From: Chrysoperla carnea
Lineage: Eukaryota; Arthropoda; Insecta; Neuroptera; Chrysopidae
NCBI RefSeq assembly: GCF_905475395.1
Contig: NC_058339.1
Span: 56,243,172 to 56,307,171, forward strand
Direction of reading: 5' to 3'
DNA length: 64,000 bases
Shown piece by piece: positions 39,179 to 53,300 of the stretch. The position numbers and the translations under genes are program-made. The first letter of the stretch is position 1. Every line of letters starts with the position of its first letter. The notes beneath the pieces were generated by a model. That model saw only the letters and a list, made by a program, of their open reading frames with translations, was not told where the DNA came from and searched no databases.

Positions 39179-41354
39179 CTATGAACTTTTATTTTTAATA
39201 CTGATATGTATTAATAAACATGATAATTCCAGATCTTCACTATACACATCCTTAAGAGTTACACTGCGGTAACCGGTACGTAAACAAGCCACCTAGAATA
39301 AAATAATATATTAATAATTTTATTATTAACTTACCAAGTAAAACGTCAGCTGTGTGCAAAAAAAATCGGCCAGGTCGTTATGTTTATTGATCCCAAATTC
39401 AAAACAATAAATCAAATTTATTCGCAACTCCAATATACCATAGATAGCACTGTAATGGCGCTTGAAAAAGGTGCAAACATCTATTTCCATGATATAAACA
39501 AACAAAACGTTATAGAACATATAATCAAATTTATAGCATTCACAACTCTAGTTATTAGAAGAAATTCCCTTTTTCTGCCATTTAATTATATGTTCTAAAA
39601 TAATGTTTACATCCTCCTCCATCGCCATTATAGTGCTTTCTATGGTATCTTGGAATCGCGAATAGAAACTTTTGTTTCTTTAGCTTTGTACAGAATGGTA
39701 TTCCCGATAAAATGTACAGTTAAGAGCTAAAAACTCAAATATATATAAAAGCTTGGATGTTTATTGCGAATATTTTGCAACGTTCCAAGAAATTTTGTTT
39801 GAAAACATCAAATTCGCATTCAGCATTCCAAAAACATAAAGAAATGCTGGAAAACCGACCACATACCCACCACTAAAACTTTTTTACTAAAACTTTTTTA
39901 TATGAGAATAGTTTTTTCGCTACTCTTTTAATAGAATTAGTTCAATTTTAACAGAATTAGGATCAAATTTTTTGTTGCAAACGGAATTTTGTGTGTCGAC
40001 GTACTAAAAATGTTTGATAAGAAATATTTTGAACCAGTTTTATAAAAACACAGACTTGCAAATCTAAAATCACCTAAAAGGTTTTAATTTGGATTATGCA
40101 TATTGTTTTCTTTGATTTTCGTGATTTGGATAATGAACAATGTTTGGCCTATTTGAAGCAATTGTACCTAAATCCTTAGCGACAAAATCACTATCGCAAA
40201 AGTAGCAAGTATGAGGGGTCACAAAAGATACCGCTCTTTAATCACTGTATTTACAACTCGCCTAACTTCTGTTTATTAATTACCGTATCATGGTTTCCGA
40301 GTTAAATCGATCGGGTCTATCAAATATAAGTTACAGGAATTAAGGCTTTACTTGAAAGGACGTATAAAAGTGTTTCAATGACAGAAAATGATGCTGACAT
40401 GAATGTTTAGCTTAAAATGGGTTCTATTTTAAAGGTGCGAAAGTAAACATTAATGATTGGATACAAATTTTAAACTTACGGAATAGATGGCTTGTCCAAT
40501 AAAATTAGGATCTCCAAAAACATCAACATCACGTACGAGAAAACGTAATAACGCAAACGATGGATTTGCTATATCAAATTCACAAATTGCATCGCTCCAC
40601 AAAGGATTTAATCCATTATCAGCTAAAAAATAACATAAAAAAGTCTTATTAGATAATAATTTTATTTTAAATAAACAAATTTGAATTTTATGCAGTTATT
40701 TTTTAGGTTATTGCTGAATCAATAAAGGTTTCCACCTTATCCTAAATATAAGTTCTGATTTAAATTTTTTTTCAAACTAGCTGCAAACACCCGCTTCGCT
40801 AATGTTTTTTTTTTCGAATTATATATTTGTTGATTTGTATTTAAGGCAATTACAATATCAATTATTTCATTTGACTAAAAAATTTACTGTTTTCTATGGC
40901 ATTTTTAATTATTTTCTTTATTATACATAAATGTTTAAAAATATAATAAATTAAACAAAAAAAAGAACTTACAAACAGTTTTTGAAGTAAATTTCACTCC
41001 AGAATCATATGCAGCACCGATAACTTCCACTTCTACATATGGACTAACAAGACCACGACTTGATTTACTCAAATGTCTAGCACCTATAATTCGTATAGAT
41101 ATTGTTACTGTTTCAACACCGACTAAAGTTTTTGCATCACATGGATCAAAGCCATCATGAAACATAAAATCCGGTTTTAATAAATAACCGCATGCACCAT
41201 TATCACGAAATTTTGCCTGATTTATTTGCATTGCTTTGTCAGGTGTTTGATAATTTAATGCTACCATTTGTGAACCAACATTCCACATTGGTACTGGAAT
41301 ATAATTGGATGAGTCTATACGTTGTCCTTTTGGAAACACGCGACTAAATTGTGT
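39179..41354 (-). other. sl: PLC-gamma exons for Y domain end and C2
   Basis: Exon 41354-40973 encodes [16 protein letters not shown], the start of the Y half barrel core, the GYLLKPDFM strand motif, and the first C2 strands ([13 protein letters not shown], then [11 protein letters not shown]). Exon 40622-40480 continues C2 ([25 protein letters not shown]). Exon 39292-39179 ends it with [18 protein letters not shown] and a short Lys/Ser end before TAG. Confidence 0.92.
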
Positions 41355-44300
41355 CTGAAATAATTGAAAGGAAATATTTAGCAAAAGAATATTAACGTTT
41401 ATTGTAGGGAAGCAATTTCATTAATTCTTTACAACTTTTTGCTGCAGCGGTTTAAACATAACGATGTCAGATTTGACCAAATATATTTTACTAGCTCTCG
41501 ATTATTTCTGATGTAATCGGAGTAATGAAATAAAAATGATCTGGCTTTTAGGAGCAAATCCAAAAATCACTAAAATCCAGTTCATTAGAGTATTGTCTAA
41601 AATCAATCCGAGAAATCATTCTTTGTATAGAATTTTGGGCGTTATCTCTGAAACTATACATCCAATTATCAAATAAAACCAATTTTGGAATTATTTTGTC
41701 AAAATTATTACATTTATTGATTTTTATCCAAATCAAAGATTAATTTTTCTAGATTTTTTGCAATTTTCTTAAGGGATCCCGTTAAAAAATGGAAAAAACT
41801 TTTTGTTTCGTAATTTGATAAAACTCAGTACCTATATAGAGTTATTTTGGCTGAAAAAATAAAAAAAATTGTGTTCATTTGACGATTAGTTGAATATTTT
41901 CTATGGTATCAAATGAACTGATTTTTGTGTTTTTTTGGGTCTGCATTTCCTATATATTTTTAAACAGTGATCACAAAATTTTTGAATAAATTTCTAATTG
42001 AATAAGATTTGAAAAAAATAGAATTTTCGCGATTTTTGAAGTTTTCAAGAAACGAATGTATTTAATAAATCACAAATAAAAATACCAGACCTGATGATAC
42101 TTCAAAAAAAATTTCGTTTCTTGCTGACACATCAATTTTTCAGCTTTACTCTCCGAGAATGATGACATTTCATGAAATGTTGAATATCGTGAACGTTCAA
42201 TATTAAATGCTACAGATCGACAATATATAATTAAATCAGAAATTTCTTTTGCAATCCTCCAGACACGTTCCATTTCTTTATGTTGAGATTCACGAGCAGA
42301 TGCATTTTGTGCTGTTTCTTTTATTGACATTTCCCAATCTAAAGCCTAAATCAAACAATGTACGATAAAATAGGAATATCTTAAAATTTTCATCTACTTT
42401 TCTTACCTGTTCTTGTGATTGCAAAATTGTTTCAAATGGTTGAACCATCGTTGGATTTTGTATTCTTAACATCCATTCATAATCGGGTCGAATATCTGAG
42501 ATTCGAACAGTTTCTACTACAGCGCCAGTTATATCAATACTGCCTTTTTGTAAGCTCCCTAATAATAATGTGTCCGATGACTGAAAAATGTTTAAAAATT
42601 AAATTAGATTCGATAAATATCAGTTCATCACATTTAGAAGTTTTATTCGAAGTCTTTTTATTTTATATAATTTAAAAAAGTGATTCATTTTAATTGGCAA
42701 ATCTAAATATCACTAAAATACGCTAAACAAAAGTTGTTGGGTTTAGGGAGAACAACTTGCAAAATGTTGTTGGGTTTGGGGAGAACAACTTGCAATTCGC
42801 AAGGCACATAATCGGAATCGCTAAGAAATACAAGAACACTATGAATTGGGAATTTGTTTCTTATAAAAAATAACATTTTTATTAGAAATAAAAATGAATC
42901 TACCGATTATAAGCTATTTTCTTAGCTATATAAAATATATGAAGTAAAAAGAGTTTTTATGGACGTTCTTATGTATAAAACAAAGAGGGAATGTGTGGTG
43001 TGTGTTATGGTTATGTGTTACTGTGTGTGATTGGTATTGTATGTGTACAAATTCAAGTGATGAGTCTGACCGGCTGGATTCATGTATACACATATACAAT
43101 AACTCTTTGTTTTATGCATAAGAACGTCCGTAAGAACTCTTCTTACTTCATATAATATAAATGGCTAACGATATGGTTGTTTTTTTTATTAAGGGCTCTC
43201 CTGATGAAATTATTAGTAATGCCAGAATAAAATGAGACACTTGCCATCATGTAAAAAATGAACACTTACATTATCATCAACACTTTCTTGTGGTTCTAAT
43301 TGTTGAACATAATTTGCAGGAAACCAATGTTGTTTTTTACCACCATAATCACCACGCCACCAACCATTACTTTGTTTATCCACATTGCTAATAATTGCAT
43401 GTTTACAAAACGATAATTCATCTTCTTGATGAGCCTTATAATCATATAACGCCTTGACTGTAATCTATAATATCAATCGCATTTATTAGTTTAGTAAAAG
43501 CGTAGTTTGATATAATATACCATGGAATAGGAGGGGGCAAAATAAAGAAACTTCATAAAAAATAGTTCAAAAACAAATTAATTTATATGGATCAAAATAA
43601 CACTTACGTCATCATGTATCTATGTATCTTTGTCTATTCTCAGAGTCCTTGTCTCATAGATTAATGTAATAATATGGGGCTAAATTCGTGATTAATGTGT
43701 AAGACAATGGATCTGAGAACAGACAAACTTATATGGATTAACTGCATGATTTTTGTGAAATACGGACCTTTAGTACTTACGTACTTTAATATCGTAGTAA
43801 TACATATACAAGGTGGGCCATTCTAATCTATACACTTAAATATCTCGTTTTGTAGTCAACCAATCAAAAAATAACTCAAACAAAAGTTGCAGAGTTTGAT
43901 GACGGACATCATGTTCTGACATCAAATTTGATCTAGTTCTTTGAATTTAGATCCTAAACGGTGAGAGATGAAATAACACTTTATTGATTAACACTAAATT
44001 GATCCTCATAAAAAAACTGACAATTTTTGTTTAAAACATTATTTCGAAACACGTTAGCTTTCGGAGGAAATGCAACTTAACAATATGTTATTATTGCATT
44101 TAATCGAAAGAAAATACGCTTCAAGTTTATCGATTATTATCGGCGAATGTCTTCTTTTATCCTTGACAAATTTTGGCTAAAGCATTTTTCCGTAGTTAGC
44201 GTGTTTTCTTTCGATTAAATACTATAATAACATATTTTTAAGACGCATTTCCTCCGAAAGCTAATGTTTTTCGAAAAAAATGTTTTGAACAAAACTTGTT

Positions 44301-47300
44301 AGTTTTTATGAGGATCAATTTTCTAATTTAAAGTGTTATTCCATCTCTTACCGTTTAGGATCTAAATTGGCTATTAAAGAAACCCGAAGAACTAGGCTCA
44401 ATCTGATGTCAGAACATGATGTCCCACATCAAACTCTGCAACTTTTGTTTAAGTTATTATTTAATTATTTAACTACAAAATGATATATAGTGGATGGTAT
44501 GGTGTATAGATTAAAATGGCCCACCCTGTAAATGATAACGATATGGATAATTTTTATTTAAAAAATTGTTTACCCTTGAAGTAAAACTGGCTGGATCCAT
44601 ATAACCGGGTGTCCCATAAACCATCATTCCATTTTCAGTTGAATCCTGTAAATAATTTTAAAATAGAAAATTGAGTCTAGATAATGAAAAAAATGAACAT
44701 TCAACAATATTTTATGACAAGAACAAATATTACTAAAACGATAACAATTTGTATAGATGATTTAAATGACTATTTCTATGAAATTCGACATTAAAAGGAT
44801 AATGACCTTATTATAACGTATTACGTAAATCAGAGGCGGATTTAGATTTTGTATCACTTGGATATTATAATAAACTTGTTTTAAAATATAAGAATTTTTT
44901 TAATACTTAAGGCTTTCACACAATGCCTTTTATTTTATTCATAGTTTAAAAATAATTTTTCTACACCACTTAATTTTAATTTGCTATGATCTAGTAGATG
45001 AAAAGAAAAAATCCAAACAAAATGTTAAAAGTAACATTCTATTAGCCATTTTACACCAAGATTCCAACTTGTAGTCAAAACCAGGGAGAAGATATGAACA
45101 CCTAAAATTCCGAAAACGCCTTATGTCTGCTTCAAGAAACATAGGCAGATAAGTAGCGATGGATTAATCTGTCATTACTGTACACCAAGTTTCATCGACC
45201 TACCTTCAATCAGAGAGGAGATACACGTTTCGAAATTTTTCCAAAAATTATAAGTTTTATGAAAATAGATTGAACGAAATTTGGTGCAAAGTGGTAGATA
45301 GGAATATCACTACCTTTATGTCCATGTATCACGATGCAACGATGCAGAAAAAGCCTCCTCAATGTTATTTAAATTTTGAGGATTTATATCTCCCCCTTGA
45401 TTAGGGTTGCAAGATTGGATCTTAGAGCAAAAAGGCTATTGGTATGATTTTTTTGACTGGTATTAAAATTTGGTTGTAGCTATCTCGTACGGAATTTTTC
45501 CTTACATTTCCCGAACCGAGGTTTTTTTTTTAAATATAATATCAGGACAAATGATAAATTTTCACTGAGTATGAGTGAGAAAATTCTTAACTTTGCTACT
45601 TATTATTTCGGATTCTAGATTTCGAGATAAAAAATTTCAAACTTCAAAAGTTATTGGCAATTGTTATGTTTAGAAATAATATGAACAAAAATATTGATAT
45701 AAAAAGTGGTTTTTAAAAATACTATCTTTACTGAGCTACATTTTTATAAAAGGGCGAAAAAAGAAACATATTTTTGGATGTTAGTCAAAAATAGAAAAAA
45801 AAAAATTATTGAAATGTTGTGTAAATCCTTTCATGAACAAATTATTTAATATATTTAATAGATATTATTTAATAGAATTAGAAAAAAAATTTTATTAACA
45901 AAAAAAGTTAAATTATCCTTAAAAAAATGAATAAAATCTCAACCATAACTTAATTGTCTAGACTCTAGACTTATTGTCACAGTCAGTGGCGTACGACGTA
46001 AAAAATATATATATATATTAGATTTGAAAATACACCACCATTAGATACTTATTAATTCATTCAGTAAAAGCGCATGCATCGATGAAAATACCGATACCTA
46101 AAAAACTGAAAGTTTTTCATGATAATGTTATAATCCAAAAACATTTACTTTACAAAAAAACATGACTAAGCGACTAAGCGATGATACTAACTCAACTCAA
46201 TAGTAAATTTTAGGGAGATATTTTTTCAGGTCATTCCAAGTAAAGTAGTGAAAAAAAGGATAAAGTCATCTTTACAAAAATTTCAGAAACCACAAAATTT
46301 ATCGCCAATGATGTTTAAGGCACAAATACATTGATGTTAGATTAATACATTTGTAGCTAGAGCGTTAAAAAACCAGTTTACTATTAGAAACTCATTATTT
46401 AATTCAGTAAAAGCGCATGCACCGATAGTCTTCAAAATACCGATACCTAAAAGCTGAAAATTCTTCATGATAATGTAATAGTCCAAAAAATTTTACTTTA
46501 CAAAAAAACATGACTAAGCGATGATACTAACTCAACTCAATAGTAAATTTTAGGGAGATATTTTTTCAGATCATTCCAAGGAAAGCAGTGCAACGTTATT
46601 AAAGGATATTGTCATCTTTACAAAAATTTCGGAAACCACAAAATTTATCGCCAATGGTGTTTAGGGCTCAAATACATTGAAGCTAGATTAATACATTTGT
46701 AGCTAGAGTGTCAAAAAACCAGTTTATTAACTAAACCGCTTAAGAGGTAGAGTGTAAACGAAGCCTTTGAATTAAATAGACCAAATCTAACTAAAATGTG
46801 CTTGTGCTATTATACATAAACTAGGGATATTTTGGCGAAAAATAGTCTTATAGAAAGCAAATACTGTTGATTCAGTCAATTCAGTCTTAGTTTATTAATT
46901 AAACAAATGAAAACAAACTATTTAATGAGTTCATTGTTGAAATACTCTGTATAGCATGAATTGAATGTCAGTGCATGCATTATTTTTAATAAATTAGAAG
47001 AGTTTAAAAAACCAACACAATTATGGCGGCCTTTCGGCCGTCATTTATTTGTTATTTTCTAAAATTTTTGAATGCTTCACAAGACTACTATTTGAAGACA
47101 CTTACAAATTTTCATCTCTCTATCTATCGTAGTTTTGGAGAAAATGAACACCAAAGTTTTATCCTAATTTGCGCCCTCACGGGCAAACAGTGATATTTAC
47201 GAAAAAATGTTCAAACAAAAGTTGTTTATTTTTTTAGAGGAACATTTTTTACATTTAAACTTTTGTTCTATCTCTAACGGTTTACAAGATGGATCCTTCG

Positions 47301-50300
47301 GACCCAAGATCCAATTGACCTATGTTGCTCATTTACGAGCTCAATCTCACTTTATACGGCCTAAGCACGCTATAAAATTTTCAGCTTGATATATTTTTCG
47401 TTTTTGAGTTATTGTGATCACAGTCGGACAGATGGACAAACGGAAACCGGAAATGAACTAATTAAGTGATTTTATGAACACCTATATCAAAATTTTATTC
47501 GTATCATCAATATTTCTAAGCGTTACAAATCTGGGACTAAACTTAGTATACCTTGATATATATTTCATATATACAGGGTATAAACATGTATTTGCACAAG
47601 GATCCAAAATGTTATTTATTGAATAAGATATTTAAAATAATACGTGCGCCACTGATTAATGATAGAGCGTTTATATTTAAAAAAAATCCAATTTCAGGTG
47701 TCTAAAAGTCATAGTGGGAGAAGAAGGGTTGCATTCCTTTATCTTGCCTTAGGCATATAAATTAAAAAACCTCCCTTCAATCCGGTTTAAATGGATTTGA
47801 TCAGTTTATTTTATATCAATTTAAAAAAACAGTTTCAAAATAAAGTTTTATACAACAATGGGAATTTCAATACTACATGTAAGTACTTCGTTTTTTGTTA
47901 TTCTATCTTATAAAATTAAATGAAACCTGAAGATATAGAACACTTACGGAATTAATATATTTTTCATTCGCAATTTTTCCCGAATCTGGATGACGTATAA
48001 AATTGAAATTTAACTATTAGAATGAAATAGCGCACACGGGAAATTTTATTTTGGAAGGTAGATTTCGCATCGGAAAATCAAAAGCTAAGGAAGTAAGGCA
48101 AAGTAATCGGTGTAAATATTAGTCTTTAAAAAATATTTGAAATTATTTAATACACTAATCAGTTCCGAAGTTTAAGAATTGTCGATTTTTTTACTCAATC
48201 TATTACATTAAAAAATTATTATTTAATTAAAATTACGAAGGTAACGGAAAATTGTGTATAATACAATTAACTTTTTTATTTTACATCATATACAGGATGC
48301 GGATGAAGTTTTTACCATATATAATCTCTTACACAAAATATAGAGTGGTAATATTAATTCAATGTAGGTATATTCAATTTCAAAACAAAGGCATCATTTG
48401 TTTAAAAAAATTATGTAAAAAAATCTCGATTTGATAGTGTAGTAAGAATTGTAATATAAGTTCCTATGCATACTGACACTATCAAAATCGCAGTTTTTGT
48501 ACGTGACCTTTTCGTAGATGAGTGCGTTTGTTTTAACATACGATTTGAACTTTGTCTCCCATAAATATAGGATTCGATTTTATTTGAAAATTCATATATC
48601 TAATTTATTTAAAAAATTTTCAAAATCTTTAAAATTCTTCTGTAAAATAATCTTTTTTGAAATTAATTTACATGTTTTGTAAACACATCCTGTAATGAAC
48701 ATGTAGCCAGGTACAAAAATGTAAATATATCGATCTGTGAAATACTGTGTATTATCTTATAAAGGGTAGAAGTTTCTCAATAATAAATAATCCAAAGAAA
48801 ATAAATTTCAAAAACTTTTTTTTTGAATAGCTTATCGTATTATTAACAATTCGATTTTACACGTGTAGAAAAATAGATTTTATGATAGAGGCGTGGAAGC
48901 AAAGGGATGTTTATACTAAATTTTGAGTGCGAGAAAAGAGAAACAAATAAATAAATATTCTTTCGAATTTATAATAATAACATAGGTACCCTGGTGGTAA
49001 AAATATTTGAAGAAAGAATAAGTTTTCAACGTTTCAACGAAGAAATTTTTCAACGTTTTTTAACTAGTCTGAATAACTCTGAATTAGACTAGTCCAAAAA
49101 CGTTGAGAAATTCAAAGTTATTCAGAGTTCCTAAGACTTTTTCAGAGTTATTCAGAGTTCTTTAGACTTTTTCAGAGTTTTCTAAGAATGATTAAAACTT
49201 AATCTTTCTTCAAATATGTTTTTCACCAGGGACCGCGAAAATGTGTTAAAAAATTTGTTAGGTCGTACGTCTAAGAGATTGAAAAGCCATTACTATAAAA
49301 AGTAGATTGGATGAAAATTGTCACGGGTTAAAATTTATTGGGTGCATTAAAAGAAAGTTTTCTAATTGAAAATATATATTTTTTTCAGATTTCGATAATT
49401 CTTTTTGCTTATATCAATTCCATATACTTAACAAATGCTGAAGAAAATCTATCAACAACAGAAAACAATATTGAAAATATTGAAAATGCAACACATAATT
49501 TTTTATCAAGTGCTGAAACTCAAGATGCCATAAAAAATATATTATTCGCAAATAATCGTAATGTGGATAATTTTCGTGATAGTGATGGAAAATTTATATT
49601 ATCATTGTTACCACAAAAGTGTCGTGACCATATTATCAAAAATAAATTATTAAATGACAATGAAAATATTGCACAAGTCGAGGAAAATACCAAACAATAT
49701 ATTCAACCATTAATTAAATCCAATTTATCAATATTCTATCAAAAGATTAATCAATCGAAAGATGAAATTATGAAAAATTCACGTAAAGAGAATACAATTT
49801 TATCAACGACAACAATAACTCCATTAGTGATACAAAAACAAACTGAATTACCAACAATTCAACAAGTAAATATTCCCCCACAACATTATGAAACGCCACA
49901 AATTGAAATTTATCCACAGACTTATGATTCAAGTTCATTTTTGCAAACATTAAAAGATTATGCAAATCAATGGCGATATAAATGGTTACAAAATCCTTTA
50001 ACTACAATCCAACCATCAAACGACGCTAAATATAGCTCTGTCCAAAACCAAAAATATGCATATTTTGCGCCTCAACAAACATTTACACCACAAACAAATT
50101 ATTACATCAAACCGAATTTAACGATAAATCAACAAAACCTAACACGACCGAGCTTGAATTCACAACAAATTCAATATTTGATAAAACCTTTGGATATGAA
50201 TCGATACAGTTATCCATATATTAAATATCCAATACCCTACAGCCAGTCAAGTCAACCATATGGTATTAGTCAGTCAACACCATACGGTCAATCAATACCA

Positions 50301-53300
50301 TACGGTCAATCGTATTTTATTGATAATATTCCTGCTGGAAATACTATAAATAATGCAAAATATCCTCAAGTACAGAATCAACAACAACTACAGCAAATAC
50401 AAAATCAACAATTACAGCAATTTCAAAATCAACAATTACAGCAAATACAGAATCAACAACTATCAAACCAACAATTACAAGATAATTCACATTTCAATGG
50501 AAAAGTTAATAATTTTTATTTGACAAAATTATTAACAAATACTGCTGCTGCTAACTCTGATGTAGAGATTTTAAGCACAACAACATCTACATCAACGACA
50601 ACTACAACGACAGAATCTCCCTCAACAACGGAAAGTGATAGTAAACTTGAAGAATTTTTTTTACAACCAGAAGAAGATCAGCCAATTTATGATCAACAAT
50701 TACGTTTTGTTGTTCCATTATATATTCCAACACCAGATCCAAAAACTGTTACTAAATTTCCATGGGAATTTGATCCTTATGCATACTATCCACCAAACTT
50801 TCGACCAACACATATAAAAGTACCGTTTCCATATAAACCCGTGTATCATACAATACGTCGATTAGCAATACCGAATGAATATTTAAAAAATCATAATGAG
50901 GAACAAAAACAAAATTAAATTTAACCCTTCAATTCCCGTAGCTACTATATCAATGATGATAAAATTGTCATTTCAAATACTATTAATTTTTTTATATGAT
51001 AAAAAAAATGAAGTTATTGTCGGAAAAGTCAATATTATTTCCAAATAAGAGTAACGTTACACTTTACTCGACCATTGGTAACAGCACTTTTGAATAGTAC
51101 TATCAGGACTTTCCCTTTTTGGATCTCACCGGAAGTCCGAAATTACAATGAAAGGGAATTGAAGAGTTAAACATTATTTTTTATACTAATTAATTAAATT
51201 TTACAATGTTAAGTATATTTAGTTTTAATTGAATTTTGTGTGCAATTTTTTTAAATAAATTTTCTTTAATAAATAATATTATTTAGTAGGTTATAACATA
51301 AATTTTGTTTAGTTATACAGGTGGTTACAAAAATTAACTTAAAAAATTCCCTGATGATTCCTACTTTTCCAGTATAATTATTAATACTTTTGAAGTTTAT
51401 AATGTAAATTAGAAAGTAAAATTTTTGAAAATAAGATAATTTTGTATTATTTCCACAAAGAATTTCAATTAAATTTTAAGTTAATCGATTAAATGACATA
51501 AAAAAACCCGAATGCAAGGCTCACTTCGGATTTTTTAGAGCGATGAAAGACTCAAAAGTCTCGAAAATCCAATTAATTTACTAATAGACAAATATTTTCT
51601 CAGAAATTTAATACAATTTTTTTATCGGGCGTAAGGATTCATTTTCATGTCTTCATAAATGGTATAATAATATCTATTTAATTTATTTTGCAGGAACGAT
51701 TTATTTATTTAAGAAATTTATTCTTTTTTTAAATATCTTTTTGTAAAGCTTCACTCGATCAATTTCTCAATTCAGTAATTATTCAAATAGATATTTGTAT
51801 AAAATTAGTTCTTTTAACTTACCGTTCCTGATATTCGTAACAATTCTTCATTAACCGGACAACTAAGTTTGACTCGACGATATAATGGATGGCGTTCATA
51901 ATATTCAACTAGCTCTACCAGACTTTCAAATTTTACTGTAGTTATAGTATATAAGCGGCCTTCCATACGTATCCGACAATGTTTGATTTGCTTATCAGCT
52001 CTGGAAGTAAGAAAAATAAAAATTTAAAACAAATTAAAAAATATTTTATTAATAGAGGAGGTGGCTAAATAAAAAGTGCGTCATTTCTGTTAAAAAATAA
52101 ATTAAAAAAGTCAAAAAACTCGATTGTGTTAAATAAAAACTGAAAAGAAAACAACAAGTTCAGTAGTTTACATAGAGATTTTAACATGCGGGACCCATTA
52201 AAATCTAAACCGGCACAAATCTTCCCAATAATGGATTCCAACTCTTAAAAATCACTATGTAAACTACTAGACTTGTTTTTTTTCTTTTACACTTTTTAGT
52301 TTTGATTTTAAAATGTCTAATCAATGATAACTCAATTAAGATAGTTCATCGATTTTATTTATTTTTTTATTTTTCACAATATGGCGTCTGATTATCGCTG
52401 TATTGAATTTTCATTACTCTCATGTTCTTAGTGACACTCTCAAGATTAAGACAAATTGATTGACATAAGAATAATCAAAATCGACCCACGCGTTTGACTG
52501 ATAAACCCATTACCACTCCTTTGTTACTACTCCAGTTTAGTCTAATAGAATAATCCCTTAAAACCAAATTTAGCTTTGGGGTTTTACTTTTTGCTCCAAA
52601 TATTTTTAAGCATTTCGGTACAAATTGCGAAAGTACATTTTTCAATCTCTCGAAAAACGTGGGCAAAACAATAAACAAACATACCTGAATGAAATAGCAA
52701 ACGCATTGGCATCTTTTTCACTAGGACGAACAAGAAAAGCACCATCAATTGGAATACGATTCAACATTTCTTCTGCTTGTGATTTCGTAACATTTGCATG
52801 ATACCAATCTTTACCCTCATGTTTGTTTGGCTGTGGTACAGGTTCTTGTAACGTAATTAAAAATTCTTGTGTACGTAATGGATGATTACGATAATGTGTG
52901 ATCAAACTATATAAACTATCAAAACATGTTGTTTCAATTAAATAATATTTAGTTTGACCTTTGTCTTGTTTTAATTTAATACGACAATGATTGACACCTT
53001 GACGCCAAAATGATAAACAATAATCACCAACAAACGTGACACTTTCACGTACAAGAAATGTACCATCACCTAGATATGAATATGCTTTTAATAAATTCTC
53101 AGCTTCGTTACGTCCACCCGGTAATTTGCCATGAAACCATTTTTCCCCAAAATGTAATTCATCGGTTGGGACACCTTCTTTTTGTCGCATAAAACCATGT
53201 TCGTCTTCTTCGTCCCTGTCGGTTTCCTATAAATATAAATTCAAAAATTTATATTCATTTAAAAATAAAATGAAAAATTAACTTAGATATATATTTTTCC

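Larger units (their letters stand above)
44646..51822. other. Largest PLC-gamma intron, host of a nested gene and several repeats
   Basis: 7.2 kb between the exons for C-SH2 (51823-52000) and the SH2-SH3 linker (44574-44645). It contains a possible old repeat (45050-45500), a tandem duplication (46042-46726), a family-B repeat (46880-47590), the nested + strand gene (47868-50918), a MITE in that gene's intron (48985-49234) and a MITE in its 3' flank (50925-51166). Other parts are AT-rich with nothing recognised. Confidence 0.8.

Noticed and set aside
39380..39598. 72-codon + strand frame antisense to the last PLC-gamma intron
   Set aside because: No homology, no splice context and overlapped by an opposite frame of similar length, as expected by chance.
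49338..49388. Use of the in-frame upstream extension (TTG start) for the nested gene
   Set aside because: It has no ATG, while a strong polypyrimidine-cag acceptor at 49388 and an upstream phase-matched ATG exon give a proper signal peptide.
49768..49965. Minus-strand frame within the nested gene
   Set aside because: Shadow of the 510-codon + strand exon, with no splice or family support.
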